Assembly: GCA_948439925.1 (NCBI GenBank)
Contig: CAOJNR010000032.1
Location: forward strand, 1-9,966
Source: an uncultured Clostridia bacterium
GTDB lineage: Bacteria > Bacillota > Clostridia > Christensenellales > UBA1242
Reading direction: 5' to 3'
DNA: 9,966 bases
Shown: in pieces, positions 1 to 6,463 of the stretch
How positions within the stretch are numbered: the stretch's first letter is position 1
Layout of the letters: the number at the start of each line of letters is the position of its first letter
Program-made: the position numbers and the translations under genes
Notes under the pieces: generated by a model
What the model was told of the DNA's origin: nothing
What the model saw: the letters and a program-made list of their open reading frames with translations, nothing else
The model's database searches: none

Positions 1-24
1 TGTCAATACATGTGATTGTTATTT

Positions 25-627
25 TTACATTTCTATACCTTCATAATCTTCAAAATCTTCGTCAATATCTTCATCTTCTTCGCAATCGTCATAATCTTCG
101 TCGGCATAACCTTCTAACACATCTTCATAAAGATTACCCTTTTCATCTATATCTTCTTCACTATAACCTTCTTTTAAAAGGATTTCTTTTTTTCGATTTA
201 TGTAATTAAGAATGGTTGATTCTTTTCTCTTTTCTGCCTCTTCTTTATTTTTAAGCAGTTTTTTCCACTTGCGTTTCAAAATGAAATGTGCAATAAGGTG
301 GATTGCGCTGATGCCTATGCAGGCCATACCGAAACCAAAACCAACTTTTGATGCACCCACACCTCCAGCAATCGACATCGCTAATATATTGACGCTTAAT
401 AAGAATTTAAAAGAGGCTTCGTTAAACTCTATATCATTTTCACATCTTTGAAATTTATTTTTGGTTTTAACAACACCTTTTTTCAAAACTATTTCAAGAT
501 AATCAAGAGGCAATTCGGCCAACTCATCAATATCTGTTGGAAGTTTTTCTTCATCTTCTTCTATCAAACTTTGGCTATCTTTTTTTAATAAAATTTTGTC
601 ATTTGATATATTCTTTAAAAGTTCCAT
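25..627 (-). CDS. Hypothetical membrane protein with two helices and an acidic C-terminal tail (orf200)
   Basis: I do not recognise this 200-residue protein. Residues 1-70 are charged and soluble. Two adjacent hydrophobic segments follow, at about 73-92 and 96-117, joined by a very short turn (GASKVG). A strongly basic stretch comes next (KRKWKKLLKNK, about 118-128), which by the positive-inside rule puts both ends in the cytoplasm as a helical hairpin. The last 33 residues (168-200) contain 20 Asp or Glu. The start is supported by AAGGAG five bases before ATG and by an extended -10 just upstream. The gene lies after the ligA terminator, so it is probably a separate transcript. The acidic tail could bind cations or a basic partner, but no function can be assigned. 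It is complete, with a TAA stop at 25-27. Confidence 0.8.
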   Translation of the reverse strand: MELLKNISNDKILLKKDSQSLIEEDEEKLPTDIDELAELPLDYLEIVLKKGVVKTKNKFQRCENDIEFNEASFKFLLSVNILAMSIAGGVGASKVGFGFGMACIGISAIHLIAHFILKRKWKKLLKNKEEAEKRKESTILNYINRKKEILLKEGYSEEDIDEKGNLYEDVLEGYADEDYDDCEEDEDIDEDFEDYEGIEM

Positions 628-648
628 GGTTTCTCCTTTTCTGTTTTT

Positions 649-657
649 ATTATGCCA
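649..657 (-). promoter_or_regulatory. Extended -10 promoter for orf200
   Basis: On the minus strand the bases read TGGCATAAT: a TGn extension followed by CATAAT, one mismatch from TATAAT. The -35 position falls in the T-run of the ligA terminator and has no good match. The predicted start, near 642, would give a leader of about 15 nt carrying the AAGGAG site. The -10 sits in a small perfect palindrome (TTATG-G-CATAA), which might be coincidence. Confidence 0.5.
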
Positions 658-667
658 TAATAAAAAT

Positions 668-708
668 AAAAAAAAGTGACGTTTTTAAAATAAAAATAGT
701 CACTTTTT
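668..708 (-). terminator. Intrinsic terminator after ligA
   Basis: A 10-bp perfect inverted repeat (AAAAAGTGAC at 671-680, GTCACTTTTT at 699-708) encloses an 18-nt loop, part of which can pair as TTTTT/AAAAA. Read on the minus strand, the 3' arm runs into eight consecutive T. It begins 7 bp after the ligA stop and separates the pcrA-ligA unit from orf200. The plus-strand reading also ends in five T, so it could act in both directions, but no plus-strand gene is visible upstream. Confidence 0.85.
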
Positions 709-714
709 CTTACT

Positions 715-2682
715 TTACAATTTTGCCATTACTTTAAATTCGTTTTCGCTGATCACTTTCACGCCAAGCGCTTTGGCCTTATCAAGTTTTGAACCAGCAT
801 TTTCTCCCGCCAGCACAAAATCGGTGTTTTTTGAAACTGATGACGATGTTCTTCCGCCAAGAGATTCGATAATTCTTTCAGCATCCGACCTTGTGAAACT
901 TTCAAGTGTTCCTGTAAGAACGATGGTCTTGTCTGAAAATGGAGAATTACTCACCTCAACCTTTTCCACTTCTTCTATTTTGACGCCAGCACTGAGCAAC
1001 CTGTCAATTTCTTTGAGGTTATCTTGATTTTGGAAAAAGTTGTAAATATTCTCAGCTATCACACTTCCAACATCACGAATGCTTGCAAGATTGTCAACGC
1101 TCGCTGATTTAACATTCTCCAAACTGCCAAATTCTCTGGCAAGTTCTCTTGCGGTTTTGCTTCCAACTTCGGCTATTCCGAGTGCAAACAAAAACCTGCC
1201 AAGTTCAATATTTTTGCTTTTTTCGATTGATTTTATCGTTTTTTCTGCCTTTTTATCTTTAAAAAGTTCAAGTTTCAATAAATCTTCTTTTGTAAGTGAG
1301 AAAATGTCAGATAGCGCTCTCACATTAAGCGTGTCATAAAACTGACCAACAGTTTTCTCTGAAAGACCTTCAATGTTGAAAGCATTTCGGCTGGCAAAAT
1401 GAGAGAGTCTGTCAACGACTTGATCTTTGCAACCTAAATGATTGGTGCAAAACAGAAGCGGACCTTTTCGCACAAGAGCGTGCTTGCAACAAGGACAATT
1501 TGTTGGCTGAGAGATTTTTTCAGAATCAGGATATTTCTCAGCAAGTCCCATAACTTCTGGAATGACTTCATTACTGCGCCTTATAAGCACGCGCGAATTT
1601 TTGTAAACATTTTTTCTTTCTATATCTTCAATATTATTAAGCGTTGCACGAGATATGGTCGCACCTGCAAGCTCAACAGGTTCAAGAACGGCAATCGGCG
1701 TGACCCGACCACTTCTGCCCACCTGCCAAATAACATCTTGGAGCATTGTTGTGACTTCTTGTGCTTCAAACTTAAAAGCCATCGCCCATTTTGGAAACTT
1801 GTTTGTGTAGCCAATTTCATCACGAGGTGCAACTTGGTCAACTTTGATAACCATTCCGTCAATCGTGATATCAATTTTGTTTTTAATTTCATCCACTTTT
1901 TTGATTTCGTCTGCAATTTCACTTGCGCTGTTAAAAACTTTGAAATAACCACCCGTTTTGAAACCATTTTCCTTTAAAAACAAATTCATTTCTTCTTGCG
2001 TTGCAAAGGCTTTTCCTTCGCAGAGAATAATCTCATAACAGAAATAGTCAAGATTTCGTTTTGCAGTTTCTTTTGGGTCAAGATTTCGGATTGCGCCCGC
2101 AACAGCGTTTCTTGGATTTTTAAGTTTTTCTGTTGCATTTTTATTATATTTTTCAAAGTTTTTGTTGGTTATCATTCCCTCGCCACGAACGATTAAATGA
2201 CCCTTGAAATCAATTTTAAGAGGAAGAGATTTGATTGTTTTGGCTTGCAAAGAAACATCTTCGCCGATCTGTCCATTTCCACGAGTTGTTGCTGACACAA
2301 ATTGACCATTGTTATATTCTACAACCAGACTGAGTCCATCAAATTTATATTCAAGCGTAAATTTTGTTTTTGGTGCGATTTCTCTCATGTCATGCACCCA
2401 AGATTCCAAATCGTCAAAATCACGAACTTTGTTGAGCGAAAGAAGTGGCACTTCATGCTTTTTCTTTGAAAAACTTTCAAGCACCTCATCGCCAACTCGC
2501 TGAGTTGGTGAGTTATCAAGTATAATTCCAGTCTGATTTTCAAGCTCAACAAGACGATAATAAAGTTTGTCATATTCTTTGTCTGAAATTATAGGATTGT
2601 CATAGACATAGTAAGCCTTGTTATGCTTATCAATTTCAGCGATAAGAGTTCTCATCTCTTCCAGCAATTTTTCCTTTTCCAT
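715..2682 (-). CDS. ligA: NAD-dependent DNA ligase LigA
   Basis: LigA seals nicks in duplex DNA during replication and repair, using NAD+ to adenylate itself. All expected domains are present in 655 residues, close to the usual length. The N-terminal Ia region has YYVYDNPIISDKEYD (24-38). The adenylation domain has KFDG with catalytic Lys113, TRGNGQIGEDV (133-143), VRGE (165-168), NPRNAVAG (189-196) and DGMVIKV (275-281). The OB fold includes QVGRSGRVTP (320-329) and RRSNEVIPEV (368-377). A four-Cys zinc finger uses C396, C399, C412 and C418. HhH repeats follow at about 425-575, then a BRCT domain at about 580-655. The ATG shares one base with the pcrA stop (TAATG) and is preceded by GGAGGA, so translation is probably coupled to pcrA. 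Nothing suggests loss of activity. Confidence 0.98.
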   Translation of the reverse strand: MEKEKLLEEMRTLIAEIDKHNKAYYVYDNPIISDKEYDKLYYRLVELENQTGIILDNSPTQRVGDEVLESFSKKKHEVPLLSLNKVRDFDDLESWVHDMREIAPKTKFTLEYKFDGLSLVVEYNNGQFVSATTRGNGQIGEDVSLQAKTIKSLPLKIDFKGHLIVRGEGMITNKNFEKYNKNATEKLKNPRNAVAGAIRNLDPKETAKRNLDYFCYEIILCEGKAFATQEEMNLFLKENGFKTGGYFKVFNSASEIADEIKKVDEIKNKIDITIDGMVIKVDQVAPRDEIGYTNKFPKWAMAFKFEAQEVTTMLQDVIWQVGRSGRVTPIAVLEPVELAGATISRATLNNIEDIERKNVYKNSRVLIRRSNEVIPEVMGLAEKYPDSEKISQPTNCPCCKHALVRKGPLLFCTNHLGCKDQVVDRLSHFASRNAFNIEGLSEKTVGQFYDTLNVRALSDIFSLTKEDLLKLELFKDKKAEKTIKSIEKSKNIELGRFLFALGIAEVGSKTARELAREFGSLENVKSASVDNLASIRDVGSVIAENIYNFFQNQDNLKEIDRLLSAGVKIEEVEKVEVSNSPFSDKTIVLTGTLESFTRSDAERIIESLGGRTSSSVSKNTDFVLAGENAGSKLDKAKALGVKVISENEFKVMAKL

Positions 2683-4934
2683 TAATCCTCCAAAATTTCA
2701 AGCGGTGCAAGTTCAAGCATTAAACTCTTTTTGCCAAAACCTTCAAAAATTATATCTCCAACAAGCCCGTCAGAAGAAATTTCCACAATTTCCCCTTCTC
2801 CATATTTTGTATGGATAACCTTTTGCCCAACCTTATAAATTGAAACATCCTTTTCGGGCACATATTTTTTCTCTTCTCGGAAGAAGTTATCTTTGTTAAA
2901 TGTGCTTTTCACAAAGTTTTCGCCACCAAAGTTTCCGCTTGTTCCATAGCCAAAATTACCACTCCCAAAAGAGCCATATCCGCCACCACTGCGTTCGCCA
3001 TAACTTCGACTGGCAAAGCTTCCGCCACCTTTACGTTCAAGTTCCAAGAGCCCAAGCTCTTTGCAAAATCTGCTTGGCATTTGATATTGACTCTCACGAT
3101 AGATATATCTTTTTGTCACATGTGAAAGATAGAGTTTTTCTTCGGCGCGCGTGAGTGCCACATACATAAGCCTGCGCTCTTCTTCCAGTTCACTGTTGTT
3201 GCCGATAGCACGTGAAATTGGCAAAATGCCCTCTTCAAGACCAATCACAAACACAGCCTTAAATTCAAGACCTTTGACTGCATGAATTGTCGCGATTGTG
3301 ACAGCTCCGCCCTCTCCAATCTCATCATTATCTGACTTCAAGGTTATGCTTTCAAGAAAAGCACCGAGGTCGGCGTCAGGATTGAGCGCCTCGAACTCTT
3401 TGACAGAAGAAATAAACTGCTCAATGTTCATAATTCTGTTAAGGTCCTCTTCGCTTTTAGTTGAGAAAGCCGAATAAATTTCAAACTTTTTGATAACCTT
3501 TTCAACAAAAGCAGAGAGCGGACGAGGATTTTCAAGTTTTAACATATTAAAAGTTTCAATGAAGGTTTGCAATTTTTTGTAAATTGCGCTTTCGCTTTTT
3601 ATGCGCTCTGAAAGGATTGTTTCAAGCATAGAGTCAGACGAAAGCAATTTGATTTTGTTAACAGCCACATCACCGATTGAACGTTTAGGAAAATTGATAA
3701 TCCGCTCAAGCGAGATATCATCCTTTGGATTGACAAAAAGTCTTAAATATGCAATCACATTTTTGATTTCGTTTCGCTCATAGAACTTGAATCCTCCGTA
3801 GATTCTATGAGGAATATTATATGACAAAAAAGCCTCTTCAAAGGCGCGAGAAAGTGCGTTCATGCGCATAAGCACTGCCATCTCGTCATACTTATAGCCT
3901 TGACTGTGCAGTCTTTCAATGGTTTTCGCCACATAGAGCGCTTCGTCGCGCTCGTCATAAGCATTGTATAAACTTGGCTTTTCGCCCTCGCCTTTTTCTG
4001 TCCACATCTTTTTGTCAAGACGAGTGAGGTTATTTTTAATCACACTGTTTGCAACTTGAAGAATTGATGCCGTTGAGCGATAATTGCGTTCAAGTTTAAA
4101 CACCTTAACATTTGGGAAATCATTTTTGAAATTGAAGATATTTTTGAAGTTCGCACCACGCCAAGAATAGATACACTGATCTTCATCACCCACAACAAAA
4201 ACATTGCCATGCACTGACGCAAGCATTTTGACAAGTTCATATTGAATCGTGTTGGTGTCTTGAAACTCATCCACCAAAATAAAGCGAAATCTCTTTGCAT
4301 AGTGCTCCAAAACTTCTGGACAAGACTTAAATAAAATATATGTTTTCCTTAAAAGGTCATCAAAGTCAAGTGCGTTATTTTTTGCAAGTTTTTCTTCATA
4401 CGCCTGCATGAGTATGCCAATTTTTCTGATTTCATCTTCGCCTGAGTGTAGGTTTAGATATTCCCCAAGTGAAAGAACCCCATTTTTCCAGTTTGAAAGA
4501 TGGAATGAAAAAAGCTTTTTGATTTTGTCTTTATCATTGTCAAACCCGCTCGACTCAATCACCTCTTTGATAACCTTGTCAGCGTCACTTTCAGAATAAA
4601 TGGAAAAATTGCGCGTAAAAGGAGGCATAAAATCAATATCATGCCTTAAAATCTTCGCACACATAGAGTGAAAAGTTGAAATCCAGACCTTGTCAGCACC
4701 AGCAACCATTTTGGAAATTCGCTCTTTCATTTCACCAGAAGCTTTGTTGGTAAAAGTGATTGCAAGAATTTCGTAAGGACTGACGCCAAGCGAGTCTATT
4801 AAATATGCAACCCTGTGAGTGAGCAGTTTTGTTTTGCCACTGCCAGCACCAGCGGTCACAAGACAAGCACCCTCAATCTGATTGAGAGCATTTCTTTGTT
4901 CTTCGTTAAGTGAGTTTATGTCATAGTTTTGCAT
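2682..4934 (-). CDS. pcrA: ATP-dependent 3'-5' DNA helicase PcrA (UvrD/Rep family, SF1A)
   Basis: PcrA unwinds DNA in repair, clears RecA and transcription complexes, and is essential in several Firmicutes. The 750 residues carry every SF1A motif: Q motif LNEEQ (9-13), Walker A AGAGSGKT (28-35), Ia ILAITFTNKA (56-65), TFHS (87-90), DFDDLL (190-195), Walker B VDEFQDT (221-227), III VGDEDQCIYSWRG (248-260), IV LERNYRS (281-287), V TIHAVKGLEF (549-558) and VI RRLMYVALTRA (587-597). A Gly/Ser/aromatic-rich linker (about 636-675) leads to a C-terminal Tudor-like segment (VGQKVIHTKYGEGEIVEI, 702-719), the region that contacts RNA polymerase in known PcrA proteins. No Shine-Dalgarno precedes the ATG, yet the Q motif starts only eight residues in, so the start must be here. 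It is followed directly by ligA. Confidence 0.97.
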   Translation of the reverse strand: MQNYDINSLNEEQRNALNQIEGACLVTAGAGSGKTKLLTHRVAYLIDSLGVSPYEILAITFTNKASGEMKERISKMVAGADKVWISTFHSMCAKILRHDIDFMPPFTRNFSIYSESDADKVIKEVIESSGFDNDKDKIKKLFSFHLSNWKNGVLSLGEYLNLHSGEDEIRKIGILMQAYEEKLAKNNALDFDDLLRKTYILFKSCPEVLEHYAKRFRFILVDEFQDTNTIQYELVKMLASVHGNVFVVGDEDQCIYSWRGANFKNIFNFKNDFPNVKVFKLERNYRSTASILQVANSVIKNNLTRLDKKMWTEKGEGEKPSLYNAYDERDEALYVAKTIERLHSQGYKYDEMAVLMRMNALSRAFEEAFLSYNIPHRIYGGFKFYERNEIKNVIAYLRLFVNPKDDISLERIINFPKRSIGDVAVNKIKLLSSDSMLETILSERIKSESAIYKKLQTFIETFNMLKLENPRPLSAFVEKVIKKFEIYSAFSTKSEEDLNRIMNIEQFISSVKEFEALNPDADLGAFLESITLKSDNDEIGEGGAVTIATIHAVKGLEFKAVFVIGLEEGILPISRAIGNNSELEEERRLMYVALTRAEEKLYLSHVTKRYIYRESQYQMPSRFCKELGLLELERKGGGSFASRSYGERSGGGYGSFGSGNFGYGTSGNFGGENFVKSTFNKDNFFREEKKYVPEKDVSIYKVGQKVIHTKYGEGEIVEISSDGLVGDIIFEGFGKKSLMLELAPLEILED

Positions 4935-4941
4935 ATATAAT

Positions 4942-4970
4942 ATGATAGCAAAATAATTTGAATTAGTAAA
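4942..4970 (-). promoter_or_regulatory. Candidate pcrA promoter giving a near-leaderless mRNA
   Basis: On the minus strand TTTACT (4970-4965, four of six matches to TTGACA) lies 17 nt before TATCAT (4947-4942, five of six to TATAAT). Only 7 nt separate the -10 from the pcrA ATG, so initiation at the usual distance would fall on or next to the start codon. The -35 overlaps the orf111 stop codon. pcrA could instead be read only as part of the orf111 transcript. Confidence 0.45.
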
Positions 4971-5298
4971 CTAAATTCGCCTTATTTTCTTCTTCAATCT
5001 TTTTTCTGTATTTTAAATATTTTTCAATAGTGTCAAGCAAATATTTTTCTTGACCACGACCATCAAGAGCTTTAAATTTTTCTTCATTCATAAGACGCTT
5101 AATTGGATTGCGCACACCTTCATCAGAAGAGAGAAGTCTTTGAACATTCTCATAAAAATCATCATCTCGTTCATCAATAAGTTTAACCTCACATGTTGGC
5201 AATGCATCATCGTAACCATACGCCTTGCCAATAGTGTTCCTATGTATCATTCTGTTTTTTGCTTTAAGTGCAAGCGCTTTAAGTAAATCGCTTTTCAT
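4963..5298 (-). CDS. Hypothetical small protein upstream of pcrA (orf111)
   Basis: I do not recognise this 111-residue protein. It has a basic N-terminus (residues 1-25, KALALKAKNR), a central acidic patch (IDERDDDFYE, 41-50), and a more family-like C-terminal half with NPIKRLMNEEKF (64-75) and EKYLLDTIEKYLKYRKKIEEE (84-104), which looks helical and possibly coiled-coil. There is no signal peptide or membrane segment, so it is probably cytoplasmic. The start is well supported by a near-perfect AAGGAGGT site four bases before ATG and by an extended -10 promoter upstream. The stop is 28 bp before pcrA, so the two are probably co-transcribed. This suggests, but does not show, a link to DNA repair or replication. 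Confidence 0.82.
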   Translation of the reverse strand: MKSDLLKALALKAKNRMIHRNTIGKAYGYDDALPTCEVKLIDERDDDFYENVQRLLSSDEGVRNPIKRLMNEEKFKALDGRGQEKYLLDTIEKYLKYRKKIEEENKANLVY

Positions 5299-5302
5299 TT
5301 TA

Positions 5303-5310
5303 ACCTCCTT
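5303..5310 (-). promoter_or_regulatory. Strong ribosome binding site of orf111
   Basis: The minus strand reads AAGGAGGT, a full match to the anti-Shine-Dalgarno core, four bases before the orf111 ATG. It fixes the start of a gene with no recognised homologue, and contrasts with the missing site before pcrA. Confidence 0.8.
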
Positions 5311-5353
5311 TTTATTTTTCCATTTTTAAGCATCAAATGAAAAATGCAAGGCA

Positions 5354-5381
5354 AGTATATCAGACTTAAATAAATTACCAA
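5354..5381 (-). promoter_or_regulatory. Extended -10 promoter for the orf111-pcrA-ligA unit
   Basis: The minus strand reads TGATATACT (5362-5354): a TGn extension plus TATACT, one mismatch from consensus. A weak -35, TTGGTA (5381-5376), lies 16 nt upstream. The leader to the orf111 ATG would be about 50 nt and ends in AAGGAGGT. No other promoter is evident between the holA terminator and orf111. Confidence 0.55.
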
Positions 5382-5410
5382 AAGCATATTTTGTTACAAA
5401 AAGAGAACTT

Positions 5411-5455
5411 TTGTCGATAAATGTTAATGTTTTTAACTATCATAAATTTCGACAA
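5411..5455. repeat. Nested dyad repeat in the holA-orf111 gap
   Basis: TTGTCGA (5411-5417) and TCGACAA (5449-5455) form a perfect 7-bp inverted repeat with 31 nt between the arms. Inside it GTTAA (5423-5427) and TTAAC (5433-5437) form a second inverted repeat with a 5-nt loop. No T-tract follows on either strand, so it is not a terminator. It lies between the holA terminator and the orf111 promoter, and might be an operator or a structured RNA. The rest of this gap of about 210 bp holds only the promoter, ribosome binding site and terminator listed separately. Confidence 0.4.
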
Positions 5456-5486
5456 TTTTGGCGCTGTCCAACAAGAAAAAATCAAT

Positions 5487-5510
5487 AAAAAAAGCACCAT
5501 AAAAGGTGCT
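5487..5510 (-). terminator. Intrinsic terminator overlapping the holA stop codon
   Basis: A 6-bp perfect stem (AGCACC at 5493-5498, GGTGCT at 5505-5510) has a 6-nt loop. Read on the minus strand it is followed by a T-run (5493-5487), then ATTGATTTTTTC. The holA TAG (5511-5509) sits in the first arm, so terminating ribosomes would cover the hairpin. It ends the comEC-holA unit. Confidence 0.75.
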
Positions 5511-6453
5511 AAATATAAAGTATCGAAAACACAAGAAGATATAATGCATTTTCACTGAGCATTGCTCCGCTTTTTATCTTATAATCAATCTCTTCCAAAA
5601 GCGCATATATTTTTTTAAGTTGCATTTTTGAAAAGTTTTTCACTTGCGCTCTCTGCTTTGAAATCGCATATTCTTTAACGCCCAAAAGGTTTGCAAGTCC
5701 CGCGTTGTCAAGGTCAGAAATTGAAATAAAGAAAAGTCGTCTGAAATGATTTGTTATAAGGCTTAGCGTGCCCGCATCTTTAACAAGAGAAGAAAGAAGC
5801 GTCAAACTTTTGTCAGCATTGCGTTGACCAAGCGCCTCAGTCAGCTCAAAAACCACAAAATCGTTTTCCTTTTTCACAAGTTTTTCAACCAAAGTTTTGG
5901 TGATAAGTTCTTCGCTCATGTCGTAAAAGCAAAGCTTATCAAGCTCATTCATAATTCGTGTTAAATAGCCGTCACAAAAGTCAATCAGTGTGGAAAGCGC
6001 TTCACTGCTGATAGTTTTTCCCCTCTTTGCAATTTCACTTACAACAATTCCTGAAAGAAGTTTAATATCCATTCTTTTCGCATCAACAAATTCAACATTT
6101 GGCTTAATGGATGCAAACTTATCAAGGAAGTCAAGGATAACAATCACAGAAGTTTCAACTGGATTTTTGAGATATTCAATCAATGCTTTTTTGTCCGCCT
6201 CGCTGACCTTGCCAACATTTTTGACCACAATCACACGCTTTTCACTGCCAAGTGGCATAACCTCGCAAGCATCAAGAAGAGCCTTCATTGAAAAGTTATC
6301 GTCATCAAAACTTGACAAGTTAAAATCAGGATTTTCAAGATTTGATGCTTTTTTTATCATAGAAAAAGCCTTTTCGAAGAGGTAATAATCATCTCCCGAA
6401 ACAAGATAACAACTTTTCACTTGGTCTTTAAGCCGATTTTTAAGTGTCCTCAT
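5509..6453 (-). CDS. holA: DNA polymerase III delta subunit HolA
   Basis: HolA is the clamp-loader subunit that opens the beta sliding clamp so it can be placed on primed DNA. The 314-residue length is slightly under the usual 330-345. The N-terminal AAA+-like domain, without a Walker A, begins YLVSGDDYYLFEKAF (16-30), matching the family's Y-L-x-G-(D/E)-(D/E)-Y/F-L start. It continues with LLDACEVMPLGSEKRVIVVKN (59-79), where the family has ACETLPFFSEKRLVIVKN. The C-terminal collar domain has LTEALGQRNADKSLTLL (204-220), NHFRRLFFI (235-243) and IKSGAMLSENALYLLV (293-308). It starts 10 bp after the comEC stop with an AAGGAAG site, so it is likely co-transcribed and coupled with comEC, a common Firmicutes arrangement. 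The gene ends inside its own terminator. Confidence 0.93.
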   Translation of the reverse strand: MRTLKNRLKDQVKSCYLVSGDDYYLFEKAFSMIKKASNLENPDFNLSSFDDDNFSMKALLDACEVMPLGSEKRVIVVKNVGKVSEADKKALIEYLKNPVETSVIVILDFLDKFASIKPNVEFVDAKRMDIKLLSGIVVSEIAKRGKTISSEALSTLIDFCDGYLTRIMNELDKLCFYDMSEELITKTLVEKLVKKENDFVVFELTEALGQRNADKSLTLLSSLVKDAGTLSLITNHFRRLFFISISDLDNAGLANLLGVKEYAISKQRAQVKNFSKMQLKKIYALLEEIDYKIKSGAMLSENALYLLVFSILYI

Positions 6454-6463
6454 TTTCTTCCTT

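Noticed and set aside
1..6. Perfect TTGACA on the minus strand at the window edge
   Set aside because: It could be a -35 for a gene beyond the window, but the matching -10 lies outside the sequence.
1438..1977. Open frame of 179 codons on the plus strand, antisense to ligA
   Set aside because: It lies wholly inside the well-supported ligA gene, has no ribosome binding site, and its composition reads as the reverse of conserved ligA codons. The same applies to the other antisense frames inside pcrA, holA and comEC.
5421..5558. Open frame of 45 codons on the plus strand in the holA-orf111 gap
   Set aside because: It has no good ribosome binding site, runs through the holA terminator, and overlaps the holA 3' end in antisense.
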